The position numbers were made by a program, and so were the translations under genes. The notes under the pieces are model-generated. The model was given only the letters and a program-made list of their open reading frames with translations, ran no database searches and was not told the DNA's origin. Positions 21,713 to 33,570 of a stretch of 64,000 nucleotides of DNA are shown piece by piece. How positions within the stretch are numbered: position 1 is the stretch's first letter; each line of letters starts with the position of its first letter. Origin of the DNA: Ilex aquifolium (lineage: Eukaryota > Streptophyta > Magnoliopsida > Aquifoliales > Aquifoliaceae). Where the stretch lies: positions 36,591,744 to 36,655,743 of the forward strand of contig OX637393.1 of assembly GCA_951799425.1 (NCBI GenBank), read 5' to 3'.

Positions 21713-24052
21713 TCAAAAGTCCTCAGTACTCTGACTGCTTTCACTGCCGTCGCCTTCCTCCTTGTCGTCCTCTGCTCCACCATCAGAGTCTCCATCGTCA
21801 TCACCATCATCATCATCACCCGGTGATGCCTCGTATGGAACAAACCCTGAGAAGTCAATATCAAGAAAGATAACCAAAATTTTCCCCCTAACCTCCTCGT
21901 AGTTATCAATGAAGGCATCTGCGAAACCGCCCTCTGAATCAGTCGCAGCTTTGGTAGCCCTCTCATGGGCCAATCGCAAATTCGCCTCAGCTCAAGAAAC
22001 CATCTCACGAGCTACCTCCAACTCTGCCTCCGCTCTCAAACGGATAGCCTTGCCATTTGCCTCCAACTTAGCGGCCCTCTCCCGGGTCGCCACAAGCTCT
22101 ACATCTGACTTCGTGAAGGCAACCTCACTACGTGCGACCCTCTCATGGGTCACCACAAGCTCCGCCTCTGCCCTCGAGCAGGCAGCCTCACTAAGAGCAG
22201 CCCTCTTATGAGTCGTCACAAGATCTGTCTCTGCCCTCGAGCAGGCAGCTTCACTAAGAGCAGCCCTCAAATCACCATAAGCTCCGCCTAGGAAGACTCA
22301 CCGTCAGCCTCGAGCTTGGTAATTCTCTCATGAGCCGTCATCAGTTCCCCTTTATAGCTTCATAAGCAAGTCTCTCATCCTTAACGATCGAGTTTAGCTG
22401 GCTAAATTGAACAGTCTTTGAAAAAAGGCATACAGAAACAGCAGAAACCTAAAAAAGATAAAGGAAAGTCAGCACCATAAAGGAGACACAAAGGCAAGGA
22501 AGAGAACAGACACTTACCTAAGCCAAGCCTTTCCATACGGTGTCAATAATGCCCTCAGTGCCCCAAGCACCAACCTGCCTGATCTCTACAGGGAACACAA
22601 ATCTCACAAGTCATTCCATAACGATCCGCAAGTCATCTAGCATGGACACCATCTGAGAGCCTGCCCCTACACAAGTCTCAGCCAGAGAATTAGATGTATG
22701 GGGAGCAGGAGGCGCGGTCACCTGGGGAGCCTCTGGAGGGGTAATCACCTATGGAACAGTAACTGGAGGAACCTCTAGAGGAATCACTAAAGAAGCTATC
22801 TGGGGAGGAGCCACTTGAAAGGTCATCTGAGAAGAACCCACTAGAACATCATCCACCCTGGCCATCTTGGGTGGAGGAGTATTCCTAGTGGAATAACGGG
22901 ACTCCACCACTGTCTTATCCATTACAGAAGGGTAAAGTGTTACCCTAATAAAAAAAGAGAGAGAAAAATCTAAATGAACCCAACATACCTTTTTTATTTG
23001 CTGAGGAGCTACTAGCCTTGGAAGAAGATACATCGCCCTTAGCATCTCCAGAATGAGGGTCCCTAGCCTCACCCTCTCTAGGCATGAGGGTCCCTTAGTC
23101 CCTTATGGGATAAGCCCTCACAGTCTAAAGCTTTTACTCCTGATCCGCTGAGAGCACTGGGGTGCCTGGAAAAAAAATGGTTAATACCAACAAAAAAAGA
23201 AGGGAGAGATGTTGTACTTATCCTCTTTGGAAGGCCCCACCTCATTGGTACTAGAGCCCTGTTTGCCTCTGACGCCCACTCTCCTCCTACAAACAGGAAG
23301 TGATCCTTCCAGCTATGGCAGTTGGATCGCAGCGCAACAATTAATTTTCCTCCCCTCAAAGTAAAGTAATACCAGCCGTAGTTAGGAGTAGGAGTTTCAC
23401 TCAAAATATAAGCAGCAAAAAACTCTTCAGGGGAGGTATCCTCATAATGCACCCTCCTCCATAGTGTAAGAAATCCCAGTAGAACTCTCCAACCATTAGG
23501 CAACAAATGCCCCGGCGTGAGTGAAAAATAATGAAGGATCCGGCAAACGGGAGAAGGTACGAGAAACCTTAACCCCACCTCAAGTACCTCCTCACAAATA
23601 ACAATGTCCCTCAAGGAGTCATCAGAGGCTGGCTCGCCCATCTCAGCCTGACGGCACAACACCACAGGAGGAATGCAAAAAGTGGATATAATCCTAACAA
23701 TCTCAGCATCAGTGTTAAGGGAGCTAGAGATAGAGCTCACCTTAGAGCCATAATCAATAGACATTTTACCACAATACTTGCATTGTCGTGGATGAGGAGG
23801 AGCACTACCACCATTATCTCTCACCACTTGTCCAGTCCCTGTCTCCGCGCGTAGCTCATTCCTGACAGCTAGCTCGAATGTCTGTGTCGCAGCACCTGCC
23901 ACATGCGCCCAAGCTCCTGTACCTGCACCTGCCCATGTTCCAACACCAACCACGGCACCCCGAGCGACCACGACCGCCTCCTGTCCAGCGCCCGCTGCGC
24001 CCATACTTGCCTTGTCTGTGTCTGCTTCACTCATACCACATTTACCCTCCAT
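21713..24052 (-). pseudogene. Element 1 antisense gene ('putative gypsy type transposon' family) with coiled coil
   Basis: Minus strand, between integrase and the 3' LTR. From the ATG at 24052 the frame stays open to 23078. It has an Ala/Gly-rich N-terminus, then VGLRFLVPSPVCRILHYFSL, PGHLLPNGWRVLLGFLTLW and CHSWKDHFLFVGGEWAS, which I recognise as the Pfam Transposase_28 type ('putative gypsy type transposon'). In the same frame, after several stops, a heptad-like Ala/Glu-rich repeat (AALSEAACSRAE twice, 22270-22180) and an acidic tail (DDDDGDDDGDSDGGAEDD) end at 21713. Function is unknown; such antisense ORFs are known from Tat/Ogre elements. Confidence 0.75.
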
Positions 24053-24460
24053 CACTCTTCAGTCTAACCCTTTCAAGGAATGAAGCAAAGGGAAAGGAGG
24101 AGGGGCCTATTTATTGCCCAACCTTAGGAGTTACCTAGTAGGATTGGCATTCAAGTATCCTAATTGGAGTAGGATTGACATTGAGGAGCTCTCATTCACT
24201 TTGGCAATTATCTTATTGGACTGGCATTCAAGTATCCTAATTGGAATAGGAGTGACACTGAGGAGCTCTCATTCACTTTGACAGTGAAATAATTGGATTG
24301 GCTATCCTAGTTAAAGTAGGATTGACCTTGAGAAGTTCCCATGAGAATAATCCATACCAAAAAGGAAAAAATAAGCCTATATATATATATATATCCTCGC
24401 CAAGGAAAAGAGTTCAGTCGTAGTTGGACCAACTAATGCCCTCTCCCCCAAATCATTGGG

Positions 24461-24480
24461 CTCGGGGGGCAAGGGCCAAA
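24461..24480 (+). other. Polypurine tract of element 1
   Basis: The G-rich stretch ctcggggggcaagggccaaa abuts the first base of the 3' LTR, the position expected for plus-strand DNA priming. Confidence 0.75.
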
Positions 24481-25060
24481 TGATGGACCCGACCCAAGGC
24501 CCAACTCAGATGGTGGGCTCAGCCCAAACAAGCCCCAGTGCGTCCGGCCCAGAAAAGACCCAGATCTAGTCAGGCTCACCAAAGCCCTGAGAGCCACGTC
24601 ATCCTAAAGTCAAGGAGTCAGCAACGCCATCAGAGAGTCTTATCCACGCCATCCTAGAGTGAGGAGGTCTGCCACGTCATCCTGGGACCTGGTCTTGAAG
24701 AGATCTCCACGCCCTCTCAGCAACTGCCTCACCTATTACAAGGAAGGCGCCCACTCCACCAAATCAGCTTTTCTGTTACTGATAAGGCGCCACAATTTGT
24801 TAGGAAGCGCTTATAAATTGTAAGTCCTGCCTGCACACGGAGGGCATCTCTGACATTTTGTATCTCGTCTATTACTCACACTTGAGCACCCAACACTCCT
24901 TGAAGCAATAAAACACCCTGGTCATCCTATCCCTTCACAATGGAGTAGGTCACCTTGACCAAACCACTTAAATTGTGTTTTGCTTGCGTTGTTTCTCCTT
25001 ATTTATTTATTGCATTTATTACTTGACACGTGGTGCATAAAATCAATTTGTGCATCATCA
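24481..25060 (+). repeat. 3' LTR of element 1
   Basis: 580 bp, TGATGG to CATCA, matching the 5' LTR with scattered substitutions and small indels. The 33-bp length difference from the 5' LTR includes an extra near-repeat in the 5' copy around 16165-16200. The right target duplication follows at 25061-25065. Confidence 0.9.
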
Positions 25061-25065
25061 ATTAG

Positions 25066-26865
25066 GTTGAACAAAGAAATAAAATATAGATTAATTTTTT
25101 GATCCCAAATTTATCATTTAATTTAATTACACATAAAATTTATATTTTCATATATTCAACAAAAAAAATATTATTTAAATTATTCACATACAATGCACAT
25201 CGTGTATTACTAGTATCAATAAAAAGCTTTTATTTGACCAAAATACCTAATGTCTATCATATATTTATGTAGTTAATAATATTATTAAATTATATTTAAT
25301 TGTCCCAGTAATATGGACTGTTCTAAATAAATTCTGATGACCGTTGAGCTTCTATTTTAATTTGTCTATATTCATATCCTCATGTTCATACTATTCATAT
25401 CATACATACTACTTATAAATGTCAACTATCATACAAAATTTTTATTTTTTCTATTTTGGCCTTATATAAACCAATAAACTCAATTTCACCCCTATTGAAT
25501 GTACACCGAATATGCATATTCACTTCCACATCAGTTACGAAGTTTTTAACTCTTGCATTGATTTAACGTGCAAACTCTACAAATTTTGGCAATAAATTCA
25601 GTTTGTAGTCACTTATAAATTGGAGCTCTCCCTCCACCATTTCCATATGCTTGTTTCACTCTCTTTCTTTGTTGAGTCATATATTAGCACATTCATTTTG
25701 AAGAAGACAACACTGAAATGCCAAAAAAGTTATTACATTGATGGAAAAATTCTTGAGTAGGGAGATATACCAGTCTCCTTCATAAATTTCTTGGTGAGTC
25801 AGGAACCTAACGACTCTCACTCATTTTTTGTGCCCCTGCCTTGACAAAAACCATAGTGAATTCTACCATTTTTTTGCCCTCCCCAACTTGCCTGCTCTTA
25901 AAACAATTCGGAAATCACTAGGAATTTCGTCTTCATTTTCGAACTTGTTGAATATTATTCTCAGTCTCTGTTTTTAATCTGTATGATTGTGATAATGGTA
26001 TTTAATTCTTTTGTATTCCTCTTTAATGGTTATGATTTTGGTGGCTTTTCAATAGCTAGAAGCCTAGAACACTTGGACATCAAATGACTTTATGTTAATG
26101 CATGCAACTCATGTTTGATGGATATCCTACTTGTGCCTAATGAGATATAACTATAGGGTTGAGAATTTTTTGTTTTTGAAGGTGAATTCCAATTTGGCCA
26201 TACTTATATGTCTACTGATGTATTCTCTATTTTTCGTATTGGATAAACTAATTGTAATCATAGGTTCCTTTGTCTAATGGCTTTTCATTTCTTTTTCTTT
26301 GGGGTCTTGTGCAATGTGCAGTTCTTTGAATTTTCTTATCAAGTGGATGTGCTCACCTCTCAGGACTTTAACACTTCAGAAACTATTTAATTACTTTAGT
26401 GCCTTTTTAATCATATATATCCAACAGCCTCCACATAAAAAATTATACTTAATTTTTTATGTCCTTTTATTTAAATTTAGGAAAAACCATGGCTTGTTGT
26501 AAAAATACATAGGCCTGCTATGGGTTTATATATGCATAATTTAAAATGTAACCATGTCAACCATTATGACCAATGAATGTGATGAACATTTGGAAATGTG
26601 GTTTTAAATCTACTAGGATAATATTTAATTTTCGTAATTTTCAGCTTGCATATAGATTTAACATATCATACATAGATCATCATGTAAGACAAATGATTTT
26701 TCTCTTATTGGTGGTACAAATGTTTCTTAAAACAAGGAGAAACTAAACTGCATGAGCATTGTGGAATTTATCCTAAAATAATTTCACATGCAACGCACAT
26801 ATATAGCTACTATTTTTATTTTTGTATCTTGATAAAAGTCTAGAAATATATAAATTTGCCACTTG
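25066..26865. other. Intergenic; Helitron-like 3' end at 25192-25213
   Basis: At 25192-25206 a 6-bp stem (ATGCAC-atc-GTGTAT) is followed by CTAG and T, resembling a Helitron 3' end in plus orientation. The remaining sequence is AT-rich with no recognised gene; the segment up to 26865 includes the lipocalin gene's 3' flank. Confidence 0.4.
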
Positions 26866-28468
26866 TTATTTTGCAAGGATGGCCTTAATCCACCAAACAC
26901 CTATGGTGTCCTTGGGGGCATCATCACTCTCTGGTGGAGGAAGAGTCTGTTGTGTTTTTTGAAGCTTGCTCACATCATAGCCCTCATCTTTGGCTTTCTG
27001 AACCAGCTGATTGTAGATTTCCTCATCTAGTTGGTTCTGTCTGCTCACTATCTGAATACATAGAGCACAAAAAAAAAAAAAAAGAATTAATAACAAATAT
27101 TATCAAGATATAATTACAAAGCAACACCCAACAAAAACCAGTAAATAATAACAAAAAATAATACTTGATACATAAATGGACAAGAGGGTCAGATTTTTAA
27201 ATCTAAATAGTATTACTCTAAAATTATAAACGACAAAAAATCTGTCATTGTTCTTATAATTAAGTATAATACCCATATAGATGACCTCTCCTTAACAAGT
27301 ATGCTAATTTTCCAGGGAGAAAGGCAGTATAATTATTTTCTGTTTAAGTACTAAAGTTCACCTAATTTTATTTCATTTTTCCATTATTTGTTGAACCACA
27401 AACCAACAAATGTAAATCTTAGAATTGGTTCAAATCATATAATGCAGGAACAAGGATTTGATCAAACCATAATAAAAAAACTAATACACATCAAGTACCA
27501 AAATTAGATTTTTAAATGTTAAGTTATAACTCGCAAAGTCACAATTGATTCAAGTAATTTATGATCGATCACAATATTTTATGATCAATTATGAATTATC
27601 TTAATCAATTATAATTTCACCAATTAAAAATAGTAACTTTACCTTGAAAATAAGGGTAAAAATTATAATTAGTCATGAACTTTACTTTCGGTTTCAATTT
27701 GATCCTTGAACTTTCAATTGTCCCAATTTAGTCACTCAATTATGAATTTTTTCTTAATTAAATCTTTCCATGTAGTTTTACCGTTAGATCAAATGAAGAT
27801 TATTTCGATCTGATTAACTTCGACCGTCAGATCATATGTTTTCATTTAATCTAACAGTAAAAATTGACGAAAGTATTTAGCTGAGACGAAGTTGATAGTT
27901 GAAGAATTAAATTTAGATAATTAAAAGTTTAGGGATCAAATTAAAACCAAAATCAAAGTTCAAGTACTAATTATAAAATTTACCCTAAAAATAAAAACTT
28001 TCTGTTTGGTAACTTAGTGCTATCCTAAAGTCATAAATGCATACATTTTCTGTCTCCCAAACACACATACACTTTTAAGTGGAATCAGAGACTTATATGA
28101 AGGTACCTCCTGGTGGGGTGGCCAATCAAAGCATATTGATAATCATCATCAATAGACAAAACCCAATAATCCGCAGTAACAGGAAAGATAGGCAAAAATG
28201 GAGGAACATAGAACTTGACTCTGAATTTGGCCTCATCACTAGAAGGGTTAGCTTCATATGCAGTGCCTTCTATAGAGCCTCTCTTGCCATCACTCCAAGT
28301 CTCGTTGAGAGCATGCAGAGTGCCATGAGGGCTCAAAGTGTATGTAGCCCTTGAGTTTATCGCATCCTTGGGTTGAAGCCTTGAGGGTAATGAAGCTATC
28401 TCGTACCACCTTCCCATGTACCTCTTTAGGTCTAGACCCTTCATTACTTCCATTTCTTTCTTGGCCAC
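26866..28468 (-). CDS. TIL: Temperature-induced lipocalin, two coding exons
   Basis: Exon 1 is 28468-28093 and exon 2 is 27047-26866, together 185 residues, close to the usual plant TIL length. Exon 1 carries the lipocalin GxW region (YMGRWYEIASLPSRLQPKD), ATYTLSPHGTLHALNETWSD and FYVPPFLPIFPVTADYWVLS. Exon 2 reads SRQNQLDEEIYNQLVQKAKD and ends GVWWIKAILAK. The donor AA|GTCTCT and acceptor ATAG|TG restore YLHIMSRQ, matching the family. TILs are small membrane-associated lipocalins without signal peptides that protect membranes from heat, cold and oxidative stress. The codon where TILs normally have ATG is GTG (28468-28466). Either the in-frame ATG at 28453 is used, or a leader exon supplies the A across an upstream intron, since a pyrimidine tract ending in CAG lies just upstream. 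Confidence 0.92.
27654..27985. mobile_element. Small Mutator-type MITE in the TIL intron
   Basis: The left end gggtaaaaattataattag and right end ctaattataaaatttaccc are inverted repeats; similarity continues inward through the aattagt, gaacttt and tttgatcc motifs. The flanks taaaaataa (27986-27994) and tgaaaataa (27645-27653) match at 8 of 9 bases, a probable target duplication. 332 bp, no coding content. Confidence 0.68.
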
Positions 28469-28505
28469 TGTTGAATGACTGAAGAAGAGAGAGAGACAGA
28501 GAGAT

Positions 28506-28894
28506 TTAGACTAGAATAATAGCTTCTTCTTTTTTTAAAACACATTTCACTAAACAAAAAGTGACCAATCTCATCCAAAAGAATATATATATAAAAAAAA
28601 AACAATGAATCAGATCTGACATAAAGAATCCATGCCTGGCAGGTCGTGTCCGAGGAGCTTCTGGCAACTGCATTTTCCAAGAACTCAACCCTTGATGAGG
28701 AGGCCAAGGTGATGCACGACAGAGAGCTGAGTAGGAGTGTGTTGCCGTGGGGAGGAGAGACATGGCCGGGTGGGTGGCCGACGAGGGGTCACAATGAGCC
28801 GGAGGTGAGATCGGGAATGTTGGGGGAAAGAATGAGAGAGAAGCGTAGAAAGCACCAGCTTGAGAGACCAAGAAAGAAGAGACTAAATTTTTGA
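28506..28894. other. Upstream flank of TIL, possible leader-exon region
   Basis: GC-richer than the surroundings and open on both strands, but with no family I recognise. It is a candidate for the TIL 5' untranslated exon and promoter. A TATA-like minus-strand run occurs near 28585-28592. No protein function is claimed. Confidence 0.35.
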
Positions 28895-29172
28895 GATGAC
28901 GAATGGTACATGAATTTAAAAATTATATTTAAAAAATAAATTTGATAATTATAATTATTAATTTCACTATGAGTCGCAATATTTATTGGAATTCACTACC
29001 TATTCAATGATTGTGATTATCAAATCTAATTTTCAAGTTCACATAACATTATTCTTTTGAGAGTTTCTACAATTTTTTGTCGTCCCTCACTAGTGGATTT
29101 CCCTATTGGATTTGGGTTGGTTACTTCCGGGAGTTTCACTCCAGTCGCCCCCTCAAACTCTTTTTCGAGTTT

Positions 29173-30636
29173 GAGTTAATTGTATTAAAGATTCCTAAAG
29201 TATAAAATATCTTATTTTAGTTTTTAATATTTCTATTGCATCATTTTGATTCTTAAAATATTGAATTTGTTTTCATATGGTCTCTCAAATAGACAACATT
29301 TAAATTACTAACAATTTTTTATCATAAACTTATCACGTGATAACTAAACATAGGTAAAAAATAATTTGAGTAGTTCTTGACTAAAAATATATAGTATGTA
29401 GTGTCAGCCCATCCACTAAGCCATTAATGCCATTGCCTAGGGCACCCCAAATGGGAAGCAAATTTTGGAGCCCCCAAAAAAAAATTGTATTAAATGCTAC
29501 TAGATTTAATTTTTTGACTTACTTTGAGAACTTAATATAATGTATTTTGATCATTGAATTAGTAGTAGGAGTTAACATTGAACCCATTAATAATGGAATA
29601 ACCACAATTTATTAGGTGTCAAGATTAGGTCCCCGGGCTAAATACAAGTAATATTATTGTAAAATTTTTAGAATTTCTTACAAAAATATTTAGGGACCTA
29701 AAGTTTGACACGATTTTTTTTTTTTACTTACCTAATGTTTATGGTATACCGAAAACACTTAATATCATATTTTTATATCTTATTATCAAAATCAACTGTC
29801 TAATTTATTGTCTATCAACTTATATTTTTAAATTAAATTTGAGTTTACTTTTAATTTAGGATAGATTTTTGCTCATTTTTTAAAGCGCACAAAAAGACCA
29901 TAGACCAAAATGAGTATCTAACTATCTGCAACTAATTGTAATTATAATTGTCTTACTAAATTTTTCTTATTAAAACATCGTTTTGCTACTCCGCAATGTT
30001 AAAACATGCTTCATATATTCCAAGGCCAATAAACTCATACAAATTTTAATTTTTATATTTATTCCATTTTTTTGTTAACTCATCTAAATTTTTATTCTCT
30101 TACTCTTTATCTTCAATAGGTAACTATCGTAATCATATTTGGTTGAGGATTCGACTTTTGTTAATGAAATTTTAATGTATAAAGCTCGAATTTAAAAATT
30201 CAATTAATATTTTTGAATCGCAAATAGAAAAACCAAAAAAATTTAAATAACATATTTAATTTATTTGAAAATTATTTATCAATATATAGTATTATAATAA
30301 ATATTTATATGGCCTAATTTAACATATTTTGCCTAGGGCCCACATATGTTGGGCCGCCCTGGTAATATGGGTAGCTCTTGACCAAAATTTGGATAGCTCA
30401 TGATCAAAATTGTGTAATTTGAGTAGTTATTTGACTAAAATTTGAGTAGAAATTTGATCAAGAGTTATCCAAATTATTTTTTTACCCATATTTAGGTATT
30501 ACGTGATAAATTTATAATCAAAAATCGTTAACAATCTGAACGATGTCTGCCTGAGGGACCACATAAAAATATATTCAATACTTTAAAAACTAAAATGATG
30601 CAATTGAAATATTGGAACATTAAGCGCAATTAACCC
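29173..30636. mobile_element. Long inverted-repeat element with another element nested in its loop
   Basis: The left arm (about 29173-29390) and right arm (about 30415-30636) are reverse complements with substitutions. Shared blocks include ttgcatcatttt, tatcacgt and aataatttg. The ends are gagttaattg on the left and caattaaccc on the right. Between the arms, 29403-30360 begins cagcccatcc and ends gggccgccctg, with an inner cctagggc on both sides, so a second terminal-inverted-repeat element appears to sit in the loop. No transposase seen and no clean target duplication for either. Confidence 0.55.
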
Positions 30637-31375
30637 TAAAAAATATTGACACCTTTTGTTAGGGTAAGACTACGTTACTATTGGGGATACAGTGTCAAAG
30701 TGATTTTTTACTATTAATTTGCATTGGGATGATTTCTAATCATAGATTGAGAAAAAAAAATTACTCATGTCAAATTTTTATTAAATAAAAAGTAAAAATA
30801 TGTTATCAAAAAAGTAATTTTTGGTACCATAGTAGGTCCCGTGAATTCTGTTTATGGGAAATATATCTTAATTATACTATCATATTTTTTTTATTTAATA
30901 AAAATATTTCATGTATCCTAAATTTATTCAATCGAATTATTTTTATAATTTTTGAATAATATTGAGGAATTATTTAGATCAAAATTAACCAGAATCAATT
31001 CTGACATAAACCTCCGTCATATGTAGTTTCATTCTCAAGTCATTTTATGGTACAATACTTGGTGTACATATATCAGTTAGTAATAATTATCAAGAGATTG
31101 AGTTAATGAGTTATTGGTTCAACCGTTGAGTTATTAGTTCAACCGATTATATAATTATTAATAAAAATAATTAGTAATTATTAATAAAAATACTAAAAGA
31201 TTATAAAATAATTATAAAAATAACATGTTTTGTGTTATAGCAAATGAAATAAAAAGAAAAAAATATCATCAATTTCATTAATTTTTTTACACGTTTGTCA
31301 TAATTTTATAGAACATAAAAAATTTCACTAATAAGTATTGAATATTTGATAAAAACAGTAATAATGTGATTACCC

Positions 31376-31379
<4 letters not shown>

Positions 31380-31442
<63 letters not shown>
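31380..31442. repeat. (TA)n microsatellite
   Basis: About 60 bases of uninterrupted AT dinucleotides. Confidence 0.95.
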
Positions 31443-31445
<3 letters not shown>

Positions 31446-31878
31446 AAAGAAAAGAAAAGTAGTTCAAATGTATACTAAAAAAATATTAAAAAATAGAAGA
31501 AGTATCATGGCTGTTTAAATACACTACATCTCATCCCATGCCTTATTAAAGCAGGTCATTCATTAATCAGTGGTGGCGTTGGCTTTGGCTTTAAGCTTTT
31601 GACAGCATGGCACGGAGCCAGCAGTGCCGCAGTCACAAGTTTAGTATTTGTATTTAAATTCCAATATAGAAATGGACCTGTTGGATTTCTGCAAACTGGT
31701 TCGGTTTGCAACGGGTTCATAAAACTTGACCGATTTGAACGGTTTTTAAATGGGCCAGTTGTTCAACCAATTCAATTAAGAAAGCGGTTCGGTTCAAGCA
31801 CCGGTTCTTCAAGTTTGACCTGTTGGGCCGGGCTGAATTTTAAAACACCCATAATTATCACTTCTTGTTGGTGTGTGT

Positions 31879-33562
31879 TAGGGGTGCAACTCGAGCGGGT
31901 TGAGAGGTCAATCCTAGTCTAACCAGGGGCAGAGCCATCCTTGAACCAGGGTGGGCACATGCCCCCTTCAAATTTTTTTTTTTGACATTAGATATATATT
32001 TTTTAAAATAAAATTTATATATATTTAATTATGTCTACTCTCAAATTTTTTTTACATTAGATATATATTTTTTAAAATAAAATTTAGACATATTTAATTG
32101 TGCTCACCTTATTATTGTGTTATTGTGATATCAATTAAGATAGACCGCTACTTAAATAATAATTAATTTTGAAATAATGTTATTTGAACTAATACATTGT
32201 GATATTAAATCTAATAGTGAGTTCTTACATTTAATAACCTCAACTATCCATCTAATGGTCACAAACTATTGCGCTCCTGCCACCAATTAAATTTTGAATT
32301 TTTTTTTGGGTCAAGATATAAAATTAAATTTCGAATTAGATGCAACTACTATTATTCTTAAATTTTTAGACATAGCGCGGTTATTTTTCTAAATTATAGG
32401 ATTATTTTGTTATTGTATAGAAATGAGCACTATTATGTAATAAATTATAGGGTAATAAATGAAAGACTGTTATTACCATTTTGTATATATAGAAAAAAAA
32501 AGTATTTATTGATATCATTGATTTTTAATTCTTTTAAATGATAAACAATAATCAGATTTAATTGTAAAATGATAATAATTAGTCTCATACGAAGTTTTAA
32601 TTAATTTACTTTTATTTTTTGTTTGTTCATTTAATGCAAATCGTTTTTTAACATTTTATGTTTAATGAATTTTTACGTATAGTTATAGTAAATATGAATT
32701 TATGAACTTCGGTGGTCAATTGAAAAAAAAATGATAAATGTTATTTAGATCTAATTTGATGACATAATTTAATACACCCCTTTGATTGAAAGTAGACTTC
32801 ATCTAACATTAAAATTTACAAACTAAAATAATAGTTACATTGAATTAAGTCTCTATAACATTGATTAAAAAAATTAAAATTTATTAATGTGCTCACACTA
32901 AAGTATTTTTCTAGCTCCGCCCCTAAGTCCAATCCTAGGTATATAATTTTCAACTCTAACCCCACCTCAACCCGAGGTACACAACCTGAATACTGCCCCG
33001 AGTTTAATTCGGGCGGGCTAGAGTTGAATTCGAGTTACTTAATTCGGGTTAAAAATCGGGTTGGGCTCGAGTTACTTAATTTGGGTTGATAAAAAAGGGA
33101 GGAGTGACGAGTGAGAGAGGGAGGCTGAGAGTTTGAGACGACTCATACGAGTGACGAGTGAGAAAGAGATGCTGAGAGTCTAAGACAAGATGACAGACGA
33201 GTGACGAGTAAGAGAGGGATTTGAGAGTGATGGAGGTGCAGGGATGAAGATTTGAAGTGAAGTGAAAGTCTGGACTCTGAAGACTGAAGACTAAAGATAA
33301 ATACTAACCCTAAGTAAATATATTTATATATTTATGTATATTCGGGTTCAATCAGATTTAATAATCGGGTTCAACCCGATTTTAATATTCGGGTTGAACC
33401 CGATAACCCGAGGGCTTAACCCGAGGCTTGCCCGAATTTAATTCGGGTTGGGGTTTTTTTGTCCAGGCCCAACCCAAGTATTAAAAATTCTAACTCAATC
33501 CCTATTTTTTTGAAGTTGGACTTGGGTTGAATTAGGGTTAGCCCGCCCAAGTTACACCCCTA
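31879..33562. mobile_element. hAT-type non-autonomous element (outer)
   Basis: The left end taggggtgcaactcgagcgg and the right end (reading inward on the minus strand TAGGGGTGTAACTTGGGCGG) are inverted repeats. It is flanked by an 8-bp direct repeat gtgtgtgt (31871-31878 and 33563-33570), the hAT target size, though this repeat is low-complexity. The interior right part is made of short cgggtt/aacccg motifs (33340-33500). A second element is inserted at 31924-32925. No transposase is encoded. Confidence 0.68.
31924..32925. mobile_element. Second hAT-like element nested in the first
   Basis: Starts caggggcagagcc and ends ctagctccgcccctaa, an inverted pair of the widespread plant 'CAGGGGCGGAG' end type. 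The flanks agtctaac (31916-31923) and agtccaat (32926-32933) agree at 6 of 8 bases. AT-rich, no coding content. Confidence 0.6.
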
Positions 33563-33570
33563 GTGTGTGT

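Larger units (their letters stand above)
16145..25060 (+). mobile_element. Tat-type Ty3/gypsy retrotransposon (element 1), complete but decayed
   Basis: 8.9 kb from TGATGG (16145) to CATCA (25060), flanked by the 5-bp target duplication attag (16140-16144 and 25061-25065). The order is 5' LTR, PBS, gag remnant, protease, reverse transcriptase, RNase H, second RNase H, integrase, antisense ORF, polypurine tract, 3' LTR. The second RNase H and the antisense 3' gene place it in the non-chromovirus Tat group. Stops and frameshifts in every domain make it non-autonomous. Confidence 0.9.

Noticed and set aside
28095..28099. Broken TIL splice donor (AT where GT is expected after the CAT codon)
   Set aside because: Using the GT two bases further on (AA|GTCTCT) with acceptor ATAG|TG restores the family sequence exactly, so the intron need not be defective.
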